DNA of 64,000 nt from Litsea cubeba (taxonomy: Eukaryota; Streptophyta; Magnoliopsida; Laurales; Lauraceae), in contig CM022951.1 in NCBI GenBank assembly GCA_012931725.1, positions 18,502,330 through 18,566,329 of the forward strand. The letters are read 5' to 3'. Positions 36,453-48,620 of this stretch are shown piece by piece. The notes under the pieces were generated by a model that saw nothing but the letters and a program-made list of their open reading frames with translations, searched no databases and had not been told where the DNA came from. The translations under genes and the position numbers were made by a program. Each line of letters begins with the position of its first letter. Position 1 is the stretch's first letter.

Positions 36453-39400
36453 AAAGTAAAGGAGAAGGGGGTTAAAGTAAAGAGCACTACAGGAAAAATC
36501 CTACTTCTCCCGAGGTGTGTAATACAAAGTGGAGATAAGTGGGGCCAAAGATTACTCTTCCCTCCCTTTCTCCATCAAAACACCTAATAAGTAAAACCTT
36601 TTAGGTAACATTAGTTTTACTTCTTCCATATTCGTGCGGTTAGAACACAATATGATTGATTATGCATATGAGTTCATGCCCAAAGTGGTTATAAATAAAA
36701 ATGGAGATCAAAGGTGAATATCCAAGAATGAGTATCAAACAACCTTTCCTTTCATGAAAATAGAATCAAGAGAAGATTGAAAATCAATACCTAAGCATCA
36801 CCCCTCGTCAAGGTCAAAGTCTTAGGAAAGACAAAGTCCCATATACATTACCACCTCATATCCTTCAACTCTCACCTCATATCCTTCCCTTGACTAATCT
36901 TAAAGATGAAGGTCATTTGACTATGAATCCTCATGTATTCAATTCAATGTAAACAAGCAGGCAATTAGTCTTGTATTCAATTCTATGTAAACAAGTAGGC
37001 CATCAGTCTTACTCATCTTTCCATGAGTGAAACTCCATAGTGCGGCCGACCTACAAGTATTGGAGCGAGTAATTTGATTAATAATACCACAACAACAATT
37101 ATAAACTCTGTCTTACTGTAGGGCGAAATCCTATTAAAGTAAAATTTGTGGACATCCCACTAAAGAAGAGAGCATCCGTAGATAGGCCCTACGTACTATA
37201 GATAGGCCCTACGTACTATGGAGTTCCACTCCTTTCACTCATAAGAAGCATAAGCCGGAAACTCAAAGAATCTGGACTCATGATGTTTGTTTGAGATAAA
37301 GGTGGTACACACACCATCACTGCAAATATCAAAAGTAGAATTTGGACATGGGCAATTTTCTCTTATAGACATTCCTGCATCTGGGCATGATGGTCGATTG
37401 GCTTGAGTTACTTTTCATTTGGACAATTATCATGATCCTAGACCCTTAAACAACATAATTATAGATGAGGAATCAACCACATTTGTAAGACAAGCCCAAA
37501 GTTGAGAGTTAATGTGAGCCAATTCAATAGCAGTATTGCTAGTAAATTGGATGAGGAGCGTGTAAATTGGATGAGGAGCGTTTTTTCCAAGTTACAAAAA
37601 GCCCATTTGTTTGCATGGAATTGAGTTTTTAGGAATTGTAAGAAATTCATTCCTCTGGTAGTGGCTACAATAGAAGAACAAATAGCGTTTTCTTTTTATT
37701 AAAATTAATTACGGGCCGTCAACCTAGTAAATATGGATTTATAAAAAAACAAAATTGTCTACCATTGAGGACTCACTTGCAGACAAATTTGCCAAAAAAG
37801 AAACAAGAAATTCCTTTAACAACCACATTTCCTGAAATGTAAACACGTCCCACATGTGGTAAGCATATTAAGAGCATCTCCAAGAGAGATGTCAAATTTG
37901 GAGATGCCTTCTTGAAAATGAAGGCTTATGTGACAAATTGACCCTTTACAAATTGACATCTCTATTGAAGTAAACTCCGCCCCATATGCCAAATGTAATA
38001 TTTCATTATTATCTTTATTTTACCTCTTTTATATATTAAACCCAACTCATCCACAATAGTCCATTTGGATTAAAATATGCAAAATTAACCGTTTTTTTCT
38101 TGGAAACCGCATTTTTTTTCCCATAATCACAATCCAACTAGTTAATCAAGTTATTAAGATCCAAATAGCTATCATCATTGATTTTTCATAGTTTCTTAGA
38201 TAATTGTAAAAAAAGTCTAAACCGTTGGATCATGAGATCTGGATTTTTGTGGGCCCTATTTGTGGAATCCGAACCGTTTAATCTCTTCAAAAGGCCTAAA
38301 AATGCTATGAGGTCAAATTTAGCATCCAGATTCATCATAGATAGAGAGAAAAATGTCAAAAACCTACTGGTTGTTCATCCTGCATCTCCACAGTGAAACG
38401 GTTCTACTTATGCTTCAACAGTGACTAGGACGGTAATGTATTTGTTCCGATTTTGTCTTTGGAAACCTATTTTATGGGTCCTACAATCAAATTGGAACCT
38501 TTCATCATGTTCAGAAAGTTCAAAACGACTCCTAGATCAATTTTAATTTGAGTCATTGATTCCTTATAAAAATGTCTACAATTTAAAAAATTATTTTTAA
38601 AATTTCTGTGGGGCCCATAATTAAAATCTGTACCATCCATCATCTCTAGAAGGCAACAAACGACTAGAGAATATTCAAATTTAGTTCTTGATTCATGGTG
38701 GATTACGAGAAAATGGCAAAAAAATTGTGACCGTTGGATGTAGTATATGCAAATCCTCATTTCTCTGATGTTTGCCAAACATGGATTGCAATGAATCTTA
38801 TTCATGAGAAACCCTCATGGAGGATATCATCGTATAAGAAGAATAAAAGAATACTCTTAATAGAGGAATCCAATCTTATTGCCAAACGTGCCCTAAGGCA
38901 TCAAACTATACATTTTGGAGTTTAATGTGCCGATAAAAAAATCTAAATGATTTGGATTAAAATTTTAGGGTCCACGACAGGCACTGCAAAAAATAAATAG
39001 TGGGAGGTGCGAGAAAATAAAAAGTGGAAAATGGATTTGATATGATCACAACCAGTTCCACAGGTCCTCCAAAGAGGTATATAATTGTTTCACACTTTTT
39101 ATAGTGTAAAAATCTTCATCTAAAAATTACCTGATTTATACATAATTTTCATACATGCATAAATAAGTGCAGCAAACAAGTGCATAAGTATGTGTAAAGG
39201 TAACACTTGCCTATGTAAAGTTGTGCAAACTAAGACTGATTCCCAAAAATATTTTAGTGCTTATGTTCAGCAGAAGTAATCTATTGGAGAGAATATGGGC
39301 ATGATCCTATTTGAAAAAATTGACAACTTAAGTATTCCCAACCACCATCTGATTAAAAACAAGCAATTTCCTTTAGAAGTGTCTGAAAAGTCATATAGAA

Positions 39401-39817
39401 ACGCATAGTCCAAAATTATATCAGCTATAAAAAAAAAAAGAAGAGGAAACCAAAACCATTAATGGCCTGAATAGAAGTCGACGCTGGAACATCTGTGTGA
39501 AAAAAAAAACAAAGGATCTTACTTGGATAATTTTAAAATAGAGAAGATTAGCGAGAGGACTCTTAATATTGACGTTTAAGGCCTCTAATCAGCAGAAAGT
39601 TGACAATTTGGGAAGATAATAGTCTTCTAGCCAAAGGCTTTTTACTCAACACGGATTTTAAGTAGGGATCAAGTATCTTGATGCAATTCAGCGATGCAAA
39701 AAGTTTTTTAGAATCACAGTGAAGTTTCTTCATACGAATGCTATGACCAACCATTAAAGAGGCCGCGGGTGGGCTCGTCAAAAGGTGAGATCCTCTTGAA
39801 TTAAATTCATCCACGGA
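36453..39817. other. Intergenic with small repeats, no gene
   Basis: A 20-bp unit GATAGGCCCTACGTACTATA occurs twice in tandem (37181-37220). A short palindrome GCATCTCCAA...TTTGGAGATGC lies at 37873-37907. The span 38090-38920 has ACCGTTGGATCATGAGAT-type phrases like those at 7640-8240 and ends near CCAAACGTGCCCT, suggesting a decayed hAT-like element. No coding evidence. Confidence 0.4.
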
Positions 39818-40800
39818 TGGGAACCACCTGTGCGAATGTTCCTATAGGAGAAAATTCACCTAAAATCACATATACCAATAGAATAAGATCTTTGAAATTT
39901 GCTAATATGAGCTTTCTTCTTAATGAAAATAGTAGGAGAGACCCATAGACCAAAGAAAGTAAGCAGGAGTGACAATGATATATGTGTACGTGTGCCTGTG
40001 CGTGTGCGTGTAGTGAAATTTTCTCGTATAAATGTCCTCATCAAAGTACTAAACAGGGAGGTGCCCGTGCACCGGTCAAAAGACCAAGCCCTTCTTGAGT
40101 CAAAATGGTACTCCGGCTTGGATGGGAATGACACCCATGTGAACATCCCTATAAGATCATGGGCTGACCTACATGTAGGCCTAGGGGGCCATGACCCCCC
40201 TTAAGTTTTTAAAACTTTATCTTTTACCACTAATTTTTTTTATAATTTTTCATTTTGACCCATAAATTGTTAAAGTTTTTTTTTAATAATTTTCATTTGA
40301 CCCCCCCTAGTTCCATTTTCTGGGTCCACCCCTGCGTACGTAGTTTAAAATTTTCCTAAACCACATACACCAATAAAACAAGATACTTGCAATTGGCCAA
40401 CAGGACTTTTTTTTTTTTTTAAATGAAAATAGTAGGAAAGCTAGGCCTATTGACAAAGAAAGCATGTGGGTGTGATGACAACAATGTGTTTGTGCAGTGA
40501 AGTTTTATATTCTCACACATACGTTCTCATCTAAATGTTAAAATAGGTTGGTGCACCCATGAATAGGTAGAGATCTTCTCAAATTAAAAGCTTCCAGCGG
40601 TTTGATGGGAACGCCACCCATGCCAACATTCCCATCGGAGAAAATTCCACTATAATTTTAGAACAAAATCACACATGAAATTGGCCATCTAGAGCTTTTT
40701 TTTTTTCTTAACTTAAAATAGTAGAAGAGACCTATTGACCAAGAAAGTGGGAATGAGCCAGAGTAACAATAATAAATTAAATTATGCGTGCGTGATAAAG
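39818..40800 (+). repeat. Three-copy tandem repeat, about 300-bp unit
   Basis: Units begin at GATGGGAACCACC (about 39818), GATGGGAATGACACCCATG (about 40121) and GATGGGAACGCCACCCATG (about 40607), each followed by AACATTCC..., CACATA..CCAATA and AAAATAGTAGGAGAGACC. Spacing is 303 and 486 bp; the second falls to about 294 after removing the insert at 40155-40346. The last unit is partial. Confidence 0.7.
40155..40346. mobile_element. 192-bp insert in the second tandem unit
   Basis: The block from AGATCATGGGCTGACC to GGTCCACCCCTGCGTACG is absent from the other units. It has CCATGACCCCCC and TTTGACCCCCCC phrases typical of a common plant dispersed repeat. Its exact edges depend on the repeat alignment. 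Confidence 0.5.
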
Positions 40801-41175
40801 AGAGGGAGGTAACAATTTTAGCACCACGTGAAAGCTGCTTATTATTAATTGCTAACTTCTCATGATGAATTAACAATCACTCTATTTTGACACTAACTTA
40901 AATGATATTTATCGTAAAATTGAAGTTGATAGAATAAAATTTGAGAATGAATAAACTTTAATCTTATCGCAATGACATGATTGATATGATTATTTTTACA
41001 TCCTGCGGTGCATCCACCAGGATGTCATGGCACAGGATTTGTCGGCCATACCAAAATAACACTCATCGACCATCATGTGTTTTCAAAATCTCAATTTCAG
41101 ATAAAACTTTACAAGTGTCGGCACCTCCACTACTATCAGTTGATACTTCTTGTCAACTTATTTTACATGTTTCAC

Positions 41176-41856
41176 TCAAAACATGTAGCCACCACTGCCT
41201 ATGTTACCGTTTTGGGATGACATACTCTTCAAAAACTCATCCGAAACCTCCATGTTTGATATGGAGTTGTTGGAGTCAGAAAGAAAGACATCGCAAGCTT
41301 GGCCCATTGGAAACATACCCTCCTCTTCCTGGTGCACTTGCTGAATATGTTGGTGCTGTTGCTGCTGTTGTTGCTGTTGTTGATGGTAAAATTGAGTTCT
41401 CTGGGGCCGGATGATCATTGCATTAAGAGCCGGATGGCTGTCAAAACCAAAATTTGCTACTCGCACATCAGGCCGAAACATAGAGGAAAACGGTGCAGTC
41501 CGAGCACCCGTATACTGTTGTACCAGGGCACGGAAATTGTTTAAATCAGTGTTAAGAACAGTTGTTGGTGCTCTTCTGGCGGCCCTGCCCCGCTTTCGAA
41601 CGGTTCTCCCTCCAGGGGCTTCACCAGGTGAGTGGGTGTGGGTGCTAGCAGCAGCAGTCCCTGGCCCTGTGAGAATAGGACCAGGGATGCTAGGAGAGGC
41701 CACGGTTGTCGTGACAACCGTGGCCTCTGACACCGCGGGCGTCTGTCCAAATATGGATATAGCTCGAGGTGCTACCACTGATGCATCTGTTGGGGTGCGG
41801 TGGTAGAACTGCATCCACTCGCCTTGACCCGAAGCTGGGTCGTTCATAGCCATCAT
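41176..41856 (-). CDS. VQ-motif protein (VQ22/JAV1-like), 226 aa
   Basis: Intact single-exon gene. The VQ motif FRALVQQYTG (about residues 107-116) lies after a basic stretch RKRGRAARR and PTTVLNTDLNN. This arrangement matches plant VQ proteins of the VQ22 type, which bind WRKY transcription factors in the nucleus and restrain defence and jasmonate responses. The N-terminal third is Ser/Thr/Pro-rich. A Gln run of about 9 with nearby His/Gln lies at 161-175, and the C-terminus is acidic then Ser/Gly-rich. Plant VQ genes are mostly intronless, as here. Two ATGs stand in a row (41856, 41853); the second has G at +4. A TATA box lies 60-70 bp upstream. The subgroup is inferred from motif context. 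Confidence 0.9.
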   Translation of the reverse strand: MMAMNDPASGQGEWMQFYHRTPTDASVVAPRAISIFGQTPAVSEATVVTTTVASPSIPGPILTGPGTAAASTHTHSPGEAPGGRTVRKRGRAARRAPTTVLNTDLNNFRALVQQYTGARTAPFSSMFRPDVRVANFGFDSHPALNAMIIRPQRTQFYHQQQQQQQQQHQHIQQVHQEEEGMFPMGQACDVFLSDSNNSISNMEVSDEFLKSMSSQNGNIGSGGYMF

Positions 41857-41917
41857 ATTGGGTGGGTGAGTGATTGATGGTTGTGGTATTGAAGAGGAAA
41901 GACACCATCCCCAACTG

Positions 41918-41930
41918 CCTATTTATATGC
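41918..41930 (-). promoter_or_regulatory. TATA box of the VQ gene
   Basis: GCATATAAATAGG on the minus strand, about 65 bp before the ATG, implies a short leader of 30-40 nt. Confidence 0.7.
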
Positions 41931-42241
41931 AGATAGATAAAAAAACGTGGGAATGATATAGTCAAGGTTTGACAGCATATGATCTTAAGCATCCAATGAA
42001 AGTGGAGATCTCTTCGGCTAAAATGCATTCCAAGTGGGATTCAACGTGGATCTGAAGCAGCTTCGCAGAAAGTGTGTTTCGGATCTCATGGAGAGGTCAT
42101 GTATGGTTGGTTCGTGGAAGCTATCCATCCTGGGACTAGTGGCTGTCATAAAGAGTGGTCTATAGTCAAATAGGCGACTGAGAATGAGACAGATGGAGAG
42201 TCGTGGAAGATTATCTGCGTCGTCTTCTTCAGCTTGGCTTA

Positions 42242-42263
42242 GACGTCTTGACTCGTCTTGACT
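42242..42263 (-). promoter_or_regulatory. Two W-boxes and an ACGT element upstream of the VQ gene
   Basis: TTGACT occurs at 42248-42253 and 42258-42263, next to GACGTC (42242-42247), about 390-410 bp upstream of the ATG. W-boxes bind WRKY factors and GACGTC binds bZIP factors. Clustering suggests defence-type control, which is inference. Confidence 0.45.
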
Positions 42264-45200
42264 TGGTTCGGCTTTGAAAGTGTCTCAAAAGTCCAGTGAT
42301 GGAAATGGAATTAAGTTAAACGTTTATGGAACCTTCACATTTACATGAGGCCTTGGGTTATGAAGAAGATAGGAATGAAACCTACTTTTCAATCAAAGAT
42401 GCTGACCTGATCGAATTTGGAATTGGACGCTAATTGGTGCCTGTTTGTTTCATGAAATAATAAATAGGAATTGTATAACTTTCATTTCAATTCTAAAAAT
42501 CTTGACAATTTAAGAAATATATAAATGTTAATTTTCAAAAATGGCCAATCGAGCTATCTTCCCTCCCATCAGATGGAAAACGAATTAAGGGGATGTGGAA
42601 CACTGATGTGGTATTGTATTACACAAGCTGAACATTCCTATGTGGGGTGCCATATGGCATTAGGAGAATTCCGAAGAGTTAGCCATGAGGTGCGGGTAGT
42701 TGTTCTTGAGTCATGGGGAAAGTAATGGGTCATGGGAAGTTAGTTGGTTTACTTATGAGTATTAGTAGTTTTCATATTTTTATGAGTATGGGTAGATAGT
42801 GCAGTTATTTGTAGGAGCTGTGGATGTAGTTGTGGTAAGTTGCGTAGAGAGTGAGTCAAATTGTGGTAATCATGAGTGCATATATCCTGTATTTAAAGAT
42901 GACAGAGATTAATAAAAGAGATATTCTATCTTCTAGCAACTTTTTGTTAAATAATTGGAGGGTGAAGGTTCCCCTCAAAGTGAACCTACAGATTCTTCTT
43001 TTACTCTTGGTGAAAGAATAAGTGTGCACATAAAAATAAAATAAAATAAAAACGAACAATCTACCACAACCCTAGTAGTTCAACTTGGGGTGCATGGAAC
43101 CATGGTGGATCCATACTTGGGTTCTTTTTTTTATAGATCTGGTTTAGAATTCAAATCCAACTCAAAACCTATATATGTATTGTATTTGTTCAACATTACT
43201 TGTCCCATCTATGTTGGAGTAGGCCACAAGAGTTTTGTTTCTCCATTCTGATCCATCCTGAGCCAAACTCTCAAATAAATTATACTTCTTCAAATCTATT
43301 TTTAGTACCTTCATCCATATACTATTCGGCCTACCGTTCCCCTTGGTGGGCCATTAACATATAGAACTAAACTTTTTCTATATTTGTTCAACATCAACTT
43401 AAGAAAAAGAGAGAGTTTAATTTGGATATGAATCTACAATAAGATGTAGTGTACATTAGTACAATTGGATAAAGGAGCTTCAATATATGTATATAAACAA
43501 ATGAGACTATTAAATGGTATATGATTAAGACTTTCAAAATCTGAATATAATTTAAGATATTTAGGTCCTTACAATCGATGCATATTTTTAATATATAAAT
43601 GTAATCATCCTAGATTTGGATTGTTGGATCAGAACATACAAGGACTCAATTTCATATTAAAATGTTCCGGATCCTATATGCATGGATCTAAATTTCTCGT
43701 AACTAGATAAAAAAGTAGGAGGCCCACTTTATTTAAATTAACCAGAGACCTTAGATAACCAAATATCTATTTGTAACACTGCTTATCTCATATATCCCTC
43801 ACCTCATATCCTTCACCAATCACCTCTATAATAACACTTCGGTGGAGCTCATTTGAAATTGAATTCATGTATAATCAATTCCTATGCATTCTAGTCAAGC
43901 AAGCACATTTTGTTTCTATGTAATTAAATTCCTTGAAGTTAATGGTACAATTGCTTCCTTTAACGAGTATTAAATGAGTGATGGAGAAGTTTACGACATA
44001 AGGTATAATATGTAGATAGCTCATAAGATACTTAAAACTTTATAGAGGGTAATACTTTTTCACATAAGGGAGTCTTTAGTTTTGTTCTTCAGCTTTAGCC
44101 ATTTGAAAGAAGATAATTTCATGCAAACAAACATGCCCTTACATCTAATGTCAGTTATAACAACTGAATCTAAATCCTTATACTTCGTGACGTCTGTATC
44201 CAATTATGAAACTTTTCCAACCTTGAATTAGTTCCCAATTCTTGTTTTCAAATCCTAAGCTTTTATTTGACAAGTTGGCTCCATGTATGATTTGGATTTC
44301 GAGATGGATACTTTCTATTAAAAAAATGGATCTGCACAAGGGTATGCTATAGTTTACATACATAATCTGAGGGACATTGGATACGAAATCATTTGTGGGA
44401 CCTAATTGTGAGTTGAATTGACTACTATGAGGTTCACATTTGGGCGAATATACAGTTTCAGAACCATTGAATGATTGGATGAGATCTATCTAAATGCCTT
44501 CACCAAGCCATTCATGTTTTTTTTTTCTTCTACATTGAGGACTCAAACCTATACATGCTTGCACTTTTTCTCTTCTACATTTAAAACTCAAACTTGCATG
44601 CTTCCACACACACAATCAAGTTCCTAGCCAAGCTACAACTTGGGACTTCATCAAGCATTTCAGCTTGAAACATAAACCAAAAATGGCAATGAATTCCCAT
44701 TTAATTTCCTAACTAGCTTCAAACTTACAAATTAATGAGGAAGCTTTAAGCATAAAAGGACAAACCTAATTTTGAGCACGTTTTATAATTTGGCCCATAG
44801 AGAAAAAAAAAAGCTATAAATGAAAAAAAAAAAAAACGATTTACATGTGGTCACATCTAGACCATGAAAACAATGGGCCCCACAAGTGACGACTTGTCAA
44901 AAAAACTAGTGGGATGCCCTCATCCATTGCATCGTTGAAAAAAGTTCATGGGTCGGCAGAAATTGTCCTAAGCAAATTATGGTCCAGACCTAGGGGGTCC
45001 AATTGAAATGAGTATATGATTCCAGGGTGCACCCGAGGTGCATTTGACAAGGACTTCAGCTCGAACACGGCACGCTGTTTCGCCCGAGTCGATACGGTTC
45101 GAGTCTTTGAAGCTACAATCAAGCCGAGGCCTTTGCCAGTTTCGCCGACGGTGGGCCCCACCCACCAAAAGAATCAGACTCAACTTTGACATCATGTTCA

Positions 45201-45379
45201 TGCCTGACAAAGGTGCCGATAGAGAGAGATGCAACTTGCGAGCCAAGTGGATGCAACTTGAGCCGATTAGAGTGCAAGCTTGGGTTGGAGGGTTCAGTTT
45301 GAGATCGGGCCCATGTCTATAATTTTTTTTTGGATTTGAGTTTAGATTTGATATATCAGGCCCCTATATATAGGGGCCA
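42264..45379. other. Intergenic, no gene
   Basis: The span 42720-42950 has TGTATTTAAAGATG and GATTAATAAAAGAG, which could be a worn copia LTR, without clear borders. The span 43210-43340 (CCATCTATGTTGG.., CTTCATCCATATACT) may be a LINE 3' relic. The span 44940-45320 is more GC-rich but its frames lack motifs. Confidence 0.35.
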
Positions 45380-45754
45380 GCTCTCCTAAGCTGAAGCTTA
45401 TGATAAGGTAAGCTGAAGTAAGCTCAATTACGTGGTGGGGCCCACTTGGGGACCCATATGGGGATGTGGGTGGGGGGATTTCAAGGACTCCCTGGGACCC
45501 TCCTTCCTATAAAAAATCAGCCCCAATCGTGGTTTCTATCATCCCCATCTGGGCACCAAAAGTTTAATGGTCAACGGTCTATTCGGATTGGTACATAGTC
45601 GATCTAACGGTCTAGTAAATTCGGATTTGACCAAAAGTTGGTGGGCTTGTGCAATTTAAGGGGGTCGTGTGTTTGGTCCATTTGGATGGATCAAGGATGT
45701 GCCCCAGAAGCGTTAGCTTACGAAATCATATCATAAGCTTAAGCTTAGGAGAGC
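45380..45754 (+). mobile_element. MITE copy 1 (375 bp)
   Basis: The ends GCTCTCCTAAGCTGAAGCTT and, inverted, GGCTCTCCTAAGCTTAAGCT form a TIR of about 27 bp. The outer flanks AGGGGCCA and TTGCTC recur in the other copies, so the true ends may lie about 8 bp farther out. Orientation is opposite to copies 2-4. Confidence 0.85.
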
Positions 45755-45839
45755 CTTGCTCTTATATAAATTCACTTTTATATATAAGTATAACAAATGA
45801 AACCGTAGACCAAATCTCACCATAGCCTTGAGAGCATGC

Positions 45840-46035
45840 TCTTCAAATTTTCTATAACAATAGATTCAACAGATTGAATGGATTAAATCGATCCGATCTG
45901 GTCCTCCACAGATCAGATCGGATCGATTTTTAACAACCACAGATTGGTGACGGATTCCAAATCTATTAATCCGTAGGTAACGGATTGGTGACGATTTGGC
46001 CTAATCCGCACCAATCCGATCCGTGTATACCCCTA
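45840..46035. repeat. CGGATC-rich dispersed repeat, copy 1
   Basis: The stretch has GATCCGATC, ATCCGTAGGTAACGGATTGG and ends GTGTATACCCCTAC. It is related to 47580-47765 in the same orientation. Confidence 0.5.
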
Positions 46036-46268
46036 CATATAGAAACAGTGGCTCGCCACTGCGCCAGCAACGAATTGACCATGTTAGTCAGTCCATAACT
46101 AGATAATTTAGTCTATTGGTTAATTGCAATTGAAATTACTATACAGTGACATTAGCATATATAATATCAAGTTAATATTGTAACACTATCACAAAAAAAG
46201 TAATTATTGATGAGAAATTAAATTTAACACAATATTATCCCAACAAGAATAACCACCCAAACATAACC

Positions 46269-46303
46269 TTCAGCTTAGGAGAGCTGGCCCCTATATGAGC
46301 AAG
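46269..46303 (-). mobile_element. MITE end fragment plus spacer
   Basis: CTTCAGCTTAGGAGAGC (46269-46285) is the end of another MITE copy, followed by the spacer TGGCCCCTATATGAGCAAG that also separates copies 2 and 3. It shows that the tandem array once reached farther left. Confidence 0.7.
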
Positions 46304-46679
46304 GCTCTCCTAAGCTTAAGCTTGTGATATGATTTCGTAAGCTAACGCTTCTTGGGCACATCCTTGATCCATCCAAATGGACCAAACGCACGACCCCCTT
46401 AAATTGCACAAGCCCACCAACTTTTGGTCAAATCCGAATTTACTAGACCGTTAGATCGACTATGTACCAATCCGAATAGACCGTTGACCATTAAACTTTT
46501 GGTGCCCATATGGAGATGATAGAAACCACGATTGGGGCTGATTTTTTATAGGAAGGAGGGTCCCAGGGAGTCCTTGAAATCCCCCCCACCCACATCCCCA
46601 TATGGGTCCCCAAGTGGGCCCCACCACGTAATTGAGCTTACTTCAGCTTACCTTATCATAAGCTTCAGCTTAGGAGAGC
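46304..46679 (-). mobile_element. MITE copy 2 (376 bp)
   Basis: Same family as copy 1, reversed. It is almost identical to copies 3 and 4 by eye, with a few substitutions such as AAGCTTGTGATATG for AAGCTTATGATATG. Confidence 0.9.
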
Positions 46680-46698
46680 TGGCCCCTATATGAGCAAG

Positions 46699-47074
46699 GC
46701 TCTCCTAAGCTTAAGCTTATGATATGATTTCGTAAGCTAATGCTTCTGGGGCACATCCTTGATCCATCCAAATGGACCAAACACACGACCCCCTTAAATT
46801 GCACAAGCCCACCAACTTTTGGTCAAATCCGAATTTACTAGACCGTTAGATCGACTATGTACCAATCCGAATAGACCGTTGACCATTAAACTTTTGGTGC
46901 CCAGATGGAGATGATAGAAACCACGATTGGGGCTGATTTTTTATAGGAAGGAGGGTCCCAGGGAGTCCTTGAAATCCCCCCCACCCACATCCCCATATGG
47001 GTCCCGAAGTGGGCCCCACCACGTAATTGAGCTTACTTCAGCTTACCTTATCATAAGCTTCAGCTTAGGAGAGC
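46699..47074 (-). mobile_element. MITE copy 3 (376 bp)
   Basis: Second full member of the tandem array; a 19-bp spacer separates it from copy 2. The small frame inside (46927-47115) recurs in copy 4 and is a by-product of the repeat. Confidence 0.9.
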
Positions 47075-47091
47075 TGGCCCCTATGAGCAAG

Positions 47092-47467
47092 GCTCTCCTA
47101 AGCTTAAGCTTATGATATGATTTCGTAAGCTAACGCTTCTGGGGCACATCCTTGATCCATCCAAATGGACCAAACACACGACCCCCTTAAATTGCACAAG
47201 CCCACCAACTTTTGGTCAAATCCGAATTTACTAGACCGTTAGATCGACTATGTACCAATCCGAATAGACCGTTGACCATTAAACTTTTGGTGCCCAGATG
47301 GAGATGATAGAAACCACGATTGGGGCTGATTTTTTATAGGAAGGAGGGTCCCAGGGAGTCCTTGAAATCCCCCCCACCCACATCCCCATATGGGTCCCCA
47401 AGTGGGCCCCACCACGTAATTGAGCTTACTTCAGCTTACCTTATCATAAGCTTCAGCTTAGGAGAGC
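47092..47467 (-). mobile_element. MITE copy 4 (376 bp)
   Basis: Third full member of the array. The spacer before it is 17 bp (lacks AT). The right flank CCCCTTTATATAAAAGTGAATT resembles, inverted, the right flank of copy 1 (AAATTCACTTTTATATA). Confidence 0.9.
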
Positions 47468-47579
47468 TGGCCCCTTTATATAAAAGTGAATTACATTTTG
47501 ACCCATAAAGTTTTTTCTTCTTTTATATTTAGACCTCTTAACTTATATTTAGGCCCTTTAAGTTTTTTTTTTTTTTTTA

Positions 47580-47765
47580 TATTTATTGTCAACGGATCGG
47601 ATCGGATTGAATCCACAGATTGAGGATGAAATCCGTCACCGATCCGTTGATAACGGATTACAAGATTTTCAATCCGTCATCAATCCATTTACATTCGGTT
47701 AGGTTAAAAATCCGGATTGGATCGGAACGGTTTTACGGATCGATGGATTTTTTGTACACCCCTAT
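47580..47765. repeat. CGGATC-rich dispersed repeat, copy 2
   Basis: AACGGATCGGATCGGATTG, ATCCGTCACCGATCCG and a TGTACACCCCTAT end make it a relative of 45840-46035. Confidence 0.5.
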
Positions 47766-48449
47766 CTATATGAGGAAGATAGGGTTTCAAACCTTGATAA
47801 AAGGAAGAAAAAGCTTTTGGCAAATGAGATAAATTTGCACACCTAGATAAATGAAAGGGGAAAGGCACCCACTGGACGTTGTTAAATATATATTTTAGAT
47901 TTAATTAAAAAGTTAAAAATTTAGAAAAATGTCAAATTAGCTTGATGCCAGATAATGATAGGGTAGTGATGTGAAACGGTGTTCCATTTCTTCTTCTTTC
48001 TCCCTATCCTTTTTCTCATCCTCCTTTTCTTCTATTCTTGATTTTATCTCTTCCTAGTAAAGAGATGATGGATTTGGAATTTACTTTTTTCCTTTTTTTG
48101 CTAAATATATATATATTTTTTGCTACATTGGGATATTGCTATAAATTGATTTGAATAAAATCTTCCATATTACATCTTCCCTTTTCATGTATTTATTTAT
48201 ATATAGAGTCAATCGGAGAGATTTTCTCTCATAGTTTCACTGAGATTGGAGATTTTATAAGGACAACAATGAGGTGGAAAAGTTAAATGGAAATATAGGA
48301 CTTGGTAGCTAGCATAGCAATGAGTTGGCTTAATTTTAACCGGATAACTCAGTTATCTTAGCAACCCCTTGAAGCTGATGGGTGAATATGATTTGACTGT
48401 CAACTTGTCACATAATTATATACAAAAGCGAGTTGTACTTAGACTAGAA
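47766..48449. other. Intergenic, no gene
   Basis: AT-rich. TATATATATA near 48106. Nothing coding. Confidence 0.4.
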
Positions 48450-48620
48450 AATGTGTTCGCGATTTGGTTAATTGCTGGAAGCACCTTCATCAATACTTTA
48501 TCAAAGAAATGACAATCGACTTGAATGTGTTTTGTTCGAGCAGGTAAAACGTGTAAAGTCTAAATAGGTGGCATTTTGTGACAATGTAGAAGTGGCAGCT
48601 GAGGAAGTGATGCTAGTCCT
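48450..48620 (-). pseudogene. Copia RNase H C-terminal fragment, heavily decayed
   Basis: On the minus strand one frame reads ARTKHIQVDCHF (48506-48541), the conserved copia RNase H end, followed by a FDKVL-type tail. Upstream a shifted frame reads LPLLHC, then an 18-bp insertion before the ARTKH motif. No LTR can be assigned. The solo LTR at 48756 inserted nearby. Confidence 0.6.

Noticed and set aside
36484..36500. CACTACAGGAAAAATCC as a CACTA terminus
   Set aside because: No inverted partner and no transposase nearby; chance or orphan end.
46927..47508. Two nearly identical 62-codon frames
   Set aside because: They arise from repeated MITE copies, not a gene family.
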